In this document: positions 57,280-64,000 of the stretch, one piece after another
Layout of the letters: each line of letters starts with the position of its first letter
Position numbering within the stretch: the first letter of the stretch is position 1
DNA from: an uncultured OM182 clade bacterium
Lineage (GTDB): Bacteria; Pseudomonadota; Gammaproteobacteria; Pseudomonadales; Azotimanducaceae
Assembly (NCBI GenBank): GCA_905182025.1
Contig: CAJJAA010000023.1
Location: 1 to 64,000 of the forward strand
Direction: 5' to 3'
DNA length: 64,000 nucleotides
Notes under the pieces: model-generated
What the model was told of the DNA's origin: nothing
What the model saw: only the letters and a program-made list of their open reading frames with translations
Databases searched by the model: none
Translations under genes and position numbers: made by a program

Positions 57280-57301
57280 CTAGTTTATATAATCTTAACG
57301 C

Positions 57302-58558
57302 TCAACAATCTTGAGCGAGCCGAATACCGGTAAATTGCCATCTATCCTTCGGATAGAAAAAATTCCTATAGGTTAAACGAATATGATCGGCTGATGTCAC
57401 GCAGGAACCTCCTCTTAGAACAAGTTGGTTCGCCATAAATTTGCCATTGTATTCGCCGAGTTTGCCGGGGAACTCTTCGAAACCGGGGTAGGGACTATAG
57501 CCACTTGAAGTCCATTCCCAAACATCACCATACATTTGATGAGAGGTTTGCGTATCGGTCAAGGTTTGAGGGTGAAGCTTGCCTGTATCAACAAAGTTGC
57601 CCACTAGGCTCAAATCTCGAGCAGCAATTTCCCACTCCGCCTCCGTTGGCAACCTTTGACCAAGCCATCTTGCATAAGCGTCAGTTTCATAACCACTAAC
57701 GTGACAAACGGGTGCATCAAGGCGAAGAGGAACGAGTCCGTTCAGTGTGTACTCAAACCAATCCCCATTTATTTGGCGCCAATACAACGGATGAGGTTTT
57801 TGAGCCGCAATACTCGTCCAAGCATCCGATAACCACAACGCCGGCTGCTCATAACCATCTGATTCTATGAAATTTAAATACTCTCGATTTGTCACCAAAC
57901 GATCAGCAATTTGGAAATCTCGCAGCAGCACCTCGTGAATGGGTGACTCGTTGTCATAGACAAACTTGTCTGCAGTAGGTCGATTTGCTCCCATTTCATA
58001 GATGCCGCCCTTAAACGCGCGGTACGCTATATCCGGTATTCTTTTTGTTAGGTCAACCTGCTCGTATGTCGGCACCCTTTGGTAAGCGGGATGAAGTGGG
58101 TTATGTCCAAGGTTGTATTTTATGTCGGTGAACAGCAGCTCTTGGTGCTGTTGCTCATGATGAATCCCTAGTGAAACAGCAAAAAGAATTTCGTCCGGCA
58201 AGTCTTGCCTCAGAAGTTTGTTCATATGTTCATCGACGTAATCGCGGTATACGAGCGTTTCAGCAACAGTCGGGCGTGACAGGTGGCCTCTTTTTGAACG
58301 AGGAAATTGCTCACCGATGCCGTTGTAATAAGAATTGAACAGCACCTCAAAGGACTCATTAAAGGGTCGATAGTTTTTAAGGTTAGGTTTTAGTAGAAAC
58401 GTTTCGAAAAACCATGTTACGTGCGCCAAGTGCCATTTCGGCGGGCTGGCATCATCCATGGGCTGAATTAGATAGTCTTCCGTTTCTAGCGGTTTACAGA
58501 AATCAATTGTGTCGCGACGAACCTTGTTGTACTGATCTGTGAGATTGCTACAGGACAC
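57302..58558 (-). CDS. egtB: Ergothioneine biosynthesis sulfoxide synthase EgtB
   Basis: Non-haem iron enzyme that joins hercynine to a thiol (cysteine or gamma-glutamylcysteine). The 418 residues hold a DinB-like iron domain with WHLAHVTWFFETFLL near 43 and GIHHEQQHQELLFTDIKYNL near 132, and an FGE-sulfatase-type C-terminal domain (FKGGIYEMGANRPT, RLPTEAEWEIAARD, GDVWEWTSSGYSPYPGF, RGGSCVTSADHIRLTYRNFF). The start is GTG at 58556-58558. It appears intact, yet the enzyme that supplies its substrate, EgtD, is truncated next to it. Confidence 0.93.
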   Translation of the reverse strand: MSCSNLTDQYNKVRRDTIDFCKPLETEDYLIQPMDDASPPKWHLAHVTWFFETFLLKPNLKNYRPFNESFEVLFNSYYNGIGEQFPRSKRGHLSRPTVAETLVYRDYVDEHMNKLLRQDLPDEILFAVSLGIHHEQQHQELLFTDIKYNLGHNPLHPAYQRVPTYEQVDLTKRIPDIAYRAFKGGIYEMGANRPTADKFVYDNESPIHEVLLRDFQIADRLVTNREYLNFIESDGYEQPALWLSDAWTSIAAQKPHPLYWRQINGDWFEYTLNGLVPLRLDAPVCHVSGYETDAYARWLGQRLPTEAEWEIAARDLSLVGNFVDTGKLHPQTLTDTQTSHQMYGDVWEWTSSGYSPYPGFEEFPGKLGEYNGKFMANQLVLRGGSCVTSADHIRLTYRNFFYPKDRWQFTGIRLAQDC

Positions 58559-58688
58559 GTTTTATAAATCTAGTTCCGTGATTAGGGCGATTAGTTTAAA
58601 AGTACTCGTCAAGAATAAAAAGTGTCAATCTTTCATGTTACTAAATCATGGTGCGATCAACGAACAAATAACCAATGGTGCAGATACT

Positions 58689-59351
58689 TTATAACATAAG
58701 CGAATCAAGAACCTTAGTTATGCTTAATGCTTGATGAGGTGCCTTAATAAAACCGGCATATCGACCATCGGGATTAATCACTATGATACTGGCGGTGTGG
58801 TCGACCGTATACGTGCCTGGCTCACGACCAGGGACCTTGCCAAATGCAGAGTTAAGTTCCGTTGCCAATTTAACTATTGCGTCAAAATCACCGGTGTATC
58901 CGACAAAGTCTTTGTTAAAGCTGGGTATATAGTTGTTTAGTTGTTTGGGGGTATCCCGCTCAGGATCAACTGAAACCATGATGACCTGTGGCTTCTGCTT
59001 CATATTTCCCACGGCCCGATTTAAAACACCCAAGGTTGTCGGGCAGACATCTGGACAGAAGGTGAAACCGAAGAATATCAACGACCATTGACCCTCAATA
59101 TCAGCACGAGAGACTGACTCACCTTTGTGGTTCGTCAGGCTAAAGTCACTAATAGGACGTGGCTGTTGAAAGCCGAAGTATCCAGCCGCCGATAACTGCT
59201 CGTCGCTAAGGCCTTTGGGCGTTAGCAAATTAGCGATGAAAAGTCCCATGAACAGCGCAATAAAACCAAAAATCCAAACTAAGGTTTTTCTTACACCTTG
59301 CTGTTGTTTGGGTGAAATCTTAGTAATCTGATTTGAATTAGATGAAGACAA
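58689..59351 (-). CDS. SCO1/SenC copper chaperone
   Basis: Membrane-anchored thioredoxin-fold protein that delivers copper to the CuA site of cytochrome c oxidase. Of 220 residues, one helix (LVWIFGFIALFMGLFIANLL) anchors it; the copper cysteines are in FTFCPDVCPTTL near 97-101 and the histidine in VDHTASIIVINPDG near 187. It overlaps the end of ctaB by 14 bases, so the two are co-translated. Confidence 0.95.
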   Translation of the reverse strand: MSSSNSNQITKISPKQQQGVRKTLVWIFGFIALFMGLFIANLLTPKGLSDEQLSAAGYFGFQQPRPISDFSLTNHKGESVSRADIEGQWSLIFFGFTFCPDVCPTTLGVLNRAVGNMKQKPQVIMVSVDPERDTPKQLNNYIPSFNKDFVGYTGDFDAIVKLATELNSAFGKVPGREPGTYTVDHTASIIVINPDGRYAGFIKAPHQALSITKVLDSLML

Positions 59352-60255
59352 AGCTACCTACCGGCATAACGTAGTGATCGACTAGCAGCGCCAAAAATAG
59401 CAGCCCCAAATAGACGATGGAATAATGAAAGGTTTTCATCGGCGCCTGACGGTTGTCACCCTTAAGCAACACCAAACTCCAATAGAGGAAAATACCACCA
59501 AGTACCAAAGCAGAAACGAGATAAAGGACGTTACTCATTCCGATCAAGAAGGGCAGCACGGTAACAAGGATCATAATAATCGTATAAAGCACGATATGGA
59601 GTTTTGTGTATTGCACACCATGGGTCACGGGCAGCATCGGCACATCCACTTTCTTGTACTCTTCCTTTCGTTCGATTGCCAGCGCCCAGAAATGTGGAGG
59701 CGTCCAAGCAAAGATTATGAGGACTAACAAAAGCCCGCCGCCATCGAGGCTGTTAGTGACGGCAGTCCAGCCAAATAGTGGTGGTGCTGCGCCAAATAGG
59801 CCGCCAATAACGATGTTTTGTGGCGTCGCTCTTTTTAAATACATTGTATAGATAATGCCGTAGCCAACCCATGAGGCAAAGTTTAGCCAAGCTGTCAGTG
59901 GATTGATGAAGACCATGAGCAACCCAAATCCAACAAGACCCGTGATCGCAACGAACATTGCGCCTTGCCGGTTGGACACTCTACCTTGCGCCATCGGGCG
60001 AGCCTTGGTTCTTGCCATATCAGCATCAATCTTCGAGTCAACGAGGTGATTAAGGGCTGCAGCTGAACCAGCTACAAGGGCAATACCAATATTGCCAATA
60101 ACAAGAACGTCAATGGGCACCATGCCAGGTGTCGCTAGGAACATGCCGACCGTCGCGCACAGCAACATCAGTAAAACAACTCGAGGTTTGCACATCTCAA
60201 GGTAGTCCCGCCACAACGGGGTTTCTAACGTCTGCGTGTAATCAAGATTTGCCAC
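59338..60255 (-). CDS. ctaB: Protohaem IX farnesyltransferase (haem O synthase)
   Basis: Adds the farnesyl tail to haem B, first step toward haem A. The 305-residue UbiA-family membrane protein has about nine helices and the prenyl-diphosphate motif NHLVDSKIDADMARTKARPM near 69, with a second aspartate-containing loop further on. MCKPRVVLLMLLCATVGMFL opens the first helix. The next step, CtaA, is not encoded beside it as it usually is. Confidence 0.95.
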   Translation of the reverse strand: MANLDYTQTLETPLWRDYLEMCKPRVVLLMLLCATVGMFLATPGMVPIDVLVIGNIGIALVAGSAAALNHLVDSKIDADMARTKARPMAQGRVSNRQGAMFVAITGLVGFGLLMVFINPLTAWLNFASWVGYGIIYTMYLKRATPQNIVIGGLFGAAPPLFGWTAVTNSLDGGGLLLVLIIFAWTPPHFWALAIERKEEYKKVDVPMLPVTHGVQYTKLHIVLYTIIMILVTVLPFLIGMSNVLYLVSALVLGGIFLYWSLVLLKGDNRQAPMKTFHYSIVYLGLLFLALLVDHYVMPVGSFVFI

Positions 60256-60331
60256 GATTTTTCTAGTTACTCTATCTAAGCTTCTACGGTGAAGCGCATA
60301 TTAACGAAATTGGTCGGGAAATTCAGGTTTC

Positions 60332-60892
60332 CTAGCCAATATTGGAGATCTTCAAAAGGTGCTTAATGTCTTTAAGCATCGGTTTGCCTGCTTGCTCTAG
60401 CGTGTAGAACATCATGATATTGCCGTTTGGATCCATTAGGTAAATATAATTGCCAGATACCGGCTTCGATACGGCCGACTCAAGTGCTTTGCGGAATTGC
60501 GCCATCGATGAGTCAACCCGAATGAGCTCTGGATACTCTTGCTCAATTGCAGCGAGCGAAGTTTTGCTGTCGGCAACGATTATTCGCTGAACTCTGTCAG
60601 AATTTTTGCCCAGCGCAATATTTACCTGCCGAACAAAATAGAACCTTTGCTGACAGTCCGCATCGCAAGTCTCGCCCACCGGCACGAGCAATGACCACTT
60701 TCGTTCGCCAATTGAAACATCAGCAATCTGATGCGATACAGGCGGCGATATTAGCGTCCCCAAATTTGTTTTTGTGACAGGCAGCAGCTCGGGGAAGAAA
60801 TTGTAAACAGTCCACGCAATAATAACTGGCACCAACCCAATCGCAAAAAGGGTGACCAAAGTTTTTCGGCTTTTTCTCACTTCGTCACTCAT
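60332..60892 (-). CDS. Cytochrome oxidase cluster membrane protein, unknown function
   Basis: About 186 residues from ATG 60892, which overlaps the SURF1 stop by eight bases (ATGAGTGA). One N-terminal helix (LVTLFAIGLVPVIIAWTVYN) and a periplasmic thioredoxin-like part with CDADCQQRFYFVRQVNIALG near 95 and YIYLMDPNGNIMMFY near 147. A protein of this kind lies between SURF1 and ctaA in Pseudomonas cox operons. The CxxxC pair hints at a SCO-like role. Confidence 0.75.
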   Translation of the reverse strand: MSDEVRKSRKTLVTLFAIGLVPVIIAWTVYNFFPELLPVTKTNLGTLISPPVSHQIADVSIGERKWSLLVPVGETCDADCQQRFYFVRQVNIALGKNSDRVQRIIVADSKTSLAAIEQEYPELIRVDSSMAQFRKALESAVSKPVSGNYIYLMDPNGNIMMFYTLEQAGKPMLKDIKHLLKISNIG

Positions 60893-61601
60893 TAGGCTTT
60901 TCTCTGTTTGTTTGATACATAAATGCCGCAAACGATAGGGCGACAGCAATTGCCATACAAAACCATGTTATCGCGTACCCGAAGTGCTTTTCTGGCTTCA
61001 TCGTCACTAGGGGCCAGTAGCGCGGCAATGCATTAGGGTCCTGTTCTGATAATCGAACTAGGTGGTTGAAAACATTTGCGCCAAGTAAGCCCCCTAAGGC
61101 AAGTGGGTCCTTACTTAGGACAATACGTAACTGATTGTCTGCAAAGTCCATTGTTTCCGTCTTTTCGTTAACACGCTTTGTCACGTAAACATTACCTTCG
61201 ATTGTTTGCTCGCCTATCAGCAAGGGCGGCACCACTGGTGCATCCGAACGCGTTCGCCCCATTTGGACAAAGCCCCTATTTACTAGTACGTTCAGACCTG
61301 ACGCAGTGTCATGGAACGGTACCATCACCTCAAAGCCCACATTGCCTTTTAGTACCACATTATCAAGAAGCACTGTTTGCTCTGCCATAAAGTAGCCGGT
61401 GAGTTTGATCGGCTGTCCATCCAATTGCGATAACGCTTCGGGGAGGCCCGTGATCGGCACGCCAGACTGCGCGCGTCTGATCTTGTCTTCCTTTATCAAG
61501 GCTTCCTTTTCATAACTCCTGTCAATTTGCCAAAAACCTAAACGAAGAAATAGCAAAAGAAAAAAGACGCTGAAGATAGTGAGTTTCCAATTTATACGCA
61601 C
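60885..61601 (-). CDS. SURF1 family cytochrome oxidase assembly protein
   Basis: Assembly factor for haem a insertion. The 238 residues show the SURF1 layout: an N-terminal helix (LTIFSVFFLLLFLRLGFWQI), the conserved QPIKLTGYFMAEQTVLLDN and VLVNRGFVQMGRTRSDAP, and a C-terminal helix (HFGYAITWFCMAIAVALSF). The start is GTG at 61599-61601. Confidence 0.93.
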   Translation of the reverse strand: MRINWKLTIFSVFFLLLFLRLGFWQIDRSYEKEALIKEDKIRRAQSGVPITGLPEALSQLDGQPIKLTGYFMAEQTVLLDNVVLKGNVGFEVMVPFHDTASGLNVLVNRGFVQMGRTRSDAPVVPPLLIGEQTIEGNVYVTKRVNEKTETMDFADNQLRIVLSKDPLALGGLLGANVFNHLVRLSEQDPNALPRYWPLVTMKPEKHFGYAITWFCMAIAVALSFAAFMYQTNREKPNE

Positions 61602-61686
61602 GATATTGCAACCCGCTCAGATTTCCATGATTGATTACCATTGAGGCAGTATAGTAGAGTCATTGTGTTTATCGAGGTTCTTCATC

Positions 61687-61911
61687 ATGTGGTTAAAGAT
61701 CATTATTGTTCTGCTTTTTATCGGCAACATAGTTGCGCTCGGCAGAGCATTCTTCACGCTTATCGTTGATCAAGGCGGCGACAGTAAACGTACCGCCAAT
61801 ATGCTGTTGGTCCGCGTGTCCCTTGCGGGGCTACTGTTGGTAGCTATTGGCTACGGTGTCTGGTCCGGTGATCTTGTCGTTTCATCCCCTTGGTACAATA
61901 ATCAGGGCTAA
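61687..61911 (+). CDS. DUF2909 twin-transmembrane protein
   Basis: A 74-residue membrane protein from ATG 61687 with two helices (IIIVLLFIGNIVALGRAFF and VRVSLAGLLLVAIGYGVW) joined by a short polar loop. DUF2909 proteins accompany cox operons, but this one is read on the opposite strand to its neighbours. Function unknown. Confidence 0.85.
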   Translation: MWLKIIIVLLFIGNIVALGRAFFTLIVDQGGDSKRTANMLLVRVSLAGLLLVAIGYGVWSGDLVVSSPWYNNQG

Positions 61912-61951
61912 ATCAAACCTTGCTGGATATCGGAAAACACAGTTTAGAACG

Positions 61952-61982
61952 AAAATGACCTTGCATAGCAAGGTCATTTTTT
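61952..61982. terminator. Bidirectional terminator between DUF2909 gene and coxC
   Basis: AAAATGACCTTGC / GCAAGGTCATTTT with a 3-base loop, flanked by A and T runs, lies between two convergent genes and can stop both transcripts. Confidence 0.88.
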
Positions 61983-62017
61983 AATGTCACAATCTATCTG
62001 TATCAATCGAGGAAGGT

Positions 62018-62926
62018 TTAACTTCCTAAGATGTAGACAAAAACAAACAAACCAATCCATACAACATCAACAAAGTGCCAATACCAAGCAGCGGCTTCGA
62101 AACCAAAGCAGTCGTCGTCGCGGAAATGACCTTTAATAGCACGTCCCAACATCACAGCTAGCATAAATGTACCTAGTGTTACGTGCGCACCATGAAAACC
62201 GGTCAACATATAAAAGGTTGTGCCATAAATTCCGGCATTCAGCGTCAGACCTAGTTCGTCATAGGCGTGCTGATACTCAAGTACCTGACAGATAAGAAAT
62301 GCTATTCCAAGAGCAACGGTGATCGCTAGCCAAAGTACAAGCTTCTGACGATTACCTTCTTTAATTCCATGGTGAGCAATATTAACGGTGAAGCTCGAAG
62401 CAACCAGCAAAATTGTATTTACCAGAGGTAGCCCAAACCAGCCCATTGATGTATGCGCACCCGGGAATCGTTCCATGTCCGGTGTGTTTAGTAGAGGCCA
62501 TGCAGCCTCAAAACCTGGCCAAAGCATGTCGCTTGGACCACGTCCGCCTTCTCCGGCGATCCAGTCAATGGAAAACATTCTTACGTAGAACAGTGCGCCA
62601 AAAAATGCAGCGAAGAAGAAGACCTCAGAAAGGATAAACCAGCTCATGCCCCAGACGAACGATCGATTCATTTGAGCGCTATACATCTTCGCATGATTTT
62701 CTTTGATAACCGTGCTGAACCATGTGAACAGAGTGAAGCCTAATACAAGGCCGCCTGTCATTAGTATCCATATGCCAAGTGAATGGTCTTCACCCGCAGA
62801 CATATCAATAAGGATATTTCCCATACCGTATACGGTCAGAAATATGCCAATCGATGCAAATATTGGCAACTTGCTTTGTTCTGGCACGTAATAGGGCTCG
62901 TAAGCCTCATTAGACGTAGTTGACAT
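62018..62926 (-). CDS. coxC: Cytochrome c oxidase subunit III
   Basis: A 302-residue membrane subunit with seven predicted helices. The family marks are MSWFILSEVFFFAAFFGALF near 94, TSMGWFGLPLVNTILLVASS near 150, YEHAYDE-like QHAYDELGL and GFHGAHVTLGTFMLAVMLGR near 242, closing with AAAWYWHFVDVVWIGLFVFV. It lies directly after ctaG in the order coxA-ctaG-coxC. Confidence 0.97.
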   Translation of the reverse strand: MSTTSNEAYEPYYVPEQSKLPIFASIGIFLTVYGMGNILIDMSAGEDHSLGIWILMTGGLVLGFTLFTWFSTVIKENHAKMYSAQMNRSFVWGMSWFILSEVFFFAAFFGALFYVRMFSIDWIAGEGGRGPSDMLWPGFEAAWPLLNTPDMERFPGAHTSMGWFGLPLVNTILLVASSFTVNIAHHGIKEGNRQKLVLWLAITVALGIAFLICQVLEYQHAYDELGLTLNAGIYGTTFYMLTGFHGAHVTLGTFMLAVMLGRAIKGHFRDDDCFGFEAAAWYWHFVDVVWIGLFVFVYILGS

Positions 62927-62962
62927 ATTTTCTCTCCATCAAAACGGGGTTACTGGCAGCGA

Positions 62963-63523
62963 CTAGTCAGCCGCCAGATCACCTGAAACTTGTTCAGTAA
63001 TGTCATATAAAGTATACGACAAGGTTAACTTAGTAATATCTTTTGGCATTTCGCTATCAATAATGAATCGCAATGGCATCTGCAAAGTCTCACCACTGGC
63101 CAGTTGTTGCTGTTCGAAACAGAAACACTCTGTTTTGTGCAGATACTTCGCTGCTCGAAACGGTGTGACGCTTGGTACGGCCTGCCCTGTGATAGAGCTC
63201 TTCGCTGGGTTTCTCACGAAAAATTCCGTTGCGTTCAGCTCGCCCGGCGTTACCTCGAGCGACCGCGAAACCGGCCGGAATTCCCAAGGCATTCCAGCAT
63301 TATTATTCGCCAGAAACTGAATCGTAACGGTGCGTTCTTCATCGATTTTAAGCGACTGCTCTGATACATATTTGCCGCTAGTCTTACCATTAAGACCGGT
63401 GACATCACAGATGATGTCATACAAAGGAACGAGCGCGAAACCAAAACCAAACATGCCGACAACAACCAAAACAAGTTTGGCTGCTCCGCGTTTGGCACTA
63501 TCTAACTGCTTCGACTCGTTCAA
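62963..63523 (-). CDS. ctaG: Cytochrome c oxidase assembly protein CtaG (Cox11)
   Basis: Copper chaperone for the CuB site of subunit I. The 186 residues have one helix (KLVLVVVGMFGFGFALVPLY) and a periplasmic domain with the copper motif HKTECFCFEQQQL near 130. The start is TTG at 63521-63523, 12 bases past the coxA stop. Confidence 0.95.
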   Translation of the reverse strand: MNESKQLDSAKRGAAKLVLVVVGMFGFGFALVPLYDIICDVTGLNGKTSGKYVSEQSLKIDEERTVTIQFLANNNAGMPWEFRPVSRSLEVTPGELNATEFFVRNPAKSSITGQAVPSVTPFRAAKYLHKTECFCFEQQQLASGETLQMPLRFIIDSEMPKDITKLTLSYTLYDITEQVSGDLAAD

Positions 63524-63535
63524 TTGAATCCAACC

Positions 63536-64000
63536 TTAGCCGTGGGCTTCTGATATATCTTTAAGATCTGGTGGTGTTGTAAACGTATGGTAAGGCGCCG
63601 GTGATGGAATAGTCCATTCCAATCCGTGCGCACCTTCCCAAACCTGATCCGTTGCTTTCACGCCGCCTCGTACACACTTGATCACTATGAATAGGAACAA
63701 GAGTTGTGAGAAGCCGAATAAGAATGCACCAACCGATGACACCATATTGTAGTCAGCAAATTGCAGATTGTAGTCAGGGACACGTCGAGGCATACCTGCT
63801 AGACCAACAAAGTGTTGCGGGAAGAACAGTACATTAATACCGACGAAGGAGAGCCAGAAGTGCAATTTGCCCAGCGCTTCGTCGTACATGTTACCGGTCC
63901 ATTTAGGTAGCCAGTAGTAAACAGCCGCCATGATGGAAAATACAGACCCGGGCACAAGTACATAGTGGAAATGCGCGACAACAAAGTAGGTATCGTGGTA
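63536..64000 (-). CDS. coxA: Cytochrome c oxidase subunit I, C-terminal part (runs off the window)
   Basis: The last 154 residues of the catalytic subunit of an aa3-type oxidase. The visible part begins YHDTYFVVAHFHYVLVPGSV, including the two histidines that bind haem a3 and haem a, followed by VYYWLPKWTGNMYDEALGK, FFPQHFVGLAGMPRRVPDY and a polar C-terminus. The gene continues beyond the right edge; coxB is presumably upstream. Confidence 0.97.
   Translation of the reverse strand, partial: YHDTYFVVAHFHYVLVPGSVFSIMAAVYYWLPKWTGNMYDEALGKLHFWLSFVGINVLFFPQHFVGLAGMPRRVPDYNLQFADYNMVSSVGAFLFGFSQLLFLFIVIKCVRGGVKATDQVWEGAHGLEWTIPSPAPYHTFTTPPDLKDISEAHG

Overview
The window is a chromosomal segment of a gammaproteobacterium with strongly Pseudomonas-like gene order and moderate base composition. 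The markers are the argH / algZ-algR-hemC-hemD-hemX-hemY block, cyaY / lptM-lysA-dapF-DUF484-xerC-HAD, engB / polA / DUF2782-thrB with dsbA and cytochrome c4 beside them, trxA-rho, and the cox operon with ctaG, SURF1 and a DUF2909 protein. Genus cannot be fixed from this sequence alone; a free-living aerobic, probably marine, heterotroph is an inference from the aa3-type oxidase, the glyoxylate-shunt enzyme and the several cytochromes c. No phage, transposon, CRISPR array, rRNA or tRNA was seen.

Layout. 1-7.4 kb: a MOSC protein, a broken EF-G2 gene, a metallo-beta-lactamase-fold hydrolase, isocitrate lyase and a TPR protein. 7.4-12.9 kb: rpoD, a long spacer carrying a near-consensus LexA operator, a thiolase/OB-fold pair and cysQ. 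12.8-21 kb: yrfG-hslR, gshA with an acpH-like gene directly abutting it, dsbB, a DUF4124 protein, the ABC-F ATPase yheS and an unrecognised, possibly ferritin-like protein. 21.5-32 kb: hemB, trxA, rho, fre, the hemY/X/D/C cluster and the AlgR/AlgZ two-component pair. 32-43 kb: argH, cyaY, lptM, lysA, dapF, xerC, a periplasmic multidomain redoxin/haem/copper protein, thrC and a P-II gene. 43.6-51.9 kb: comM, cytochrome c5, an IMPDH-family gene, ihfB, an acyl-CoA synthetase, dsbA, cytochrome c4 and engB. 51.9-64 kb: a four-copy tandem array described below, polA, thrB, egtB with an egtD remnant, and the cytochrome c oxidase assembly and structural genes, ending inside coxA.

The most interesting object is the engB-polA intergenic region. 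Four copies of a unit of about 236 bp lie head to tail. On the strand of polA each copy carries a sigmaE/AlgU-like promoter (GAACTT, 16 bases, TCYTAA), about 105 transcribed bases with a C-rich hairpin loop, and an intrinsic terminator. This is the locus and orientation of Spot 42 in Escherichia coli and the locus of the AlgU-dependent sRNA ErsA in Pseudomonas aeruginosa, so it reads as a multi-copy envelope-stress sRNA array.

Three conserved housekeeping-type genes (EF-G2, rho, polA) are interrupted by single-base indels as sequenced. Because rho and polA are otherwise intact and normally required, local sequence errors are more likely there than real decay; the EF-G2 lesion cluster is heavier and could be either. 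egtD, by contrast, has lost most of its length and is a genuine-looking remnant.
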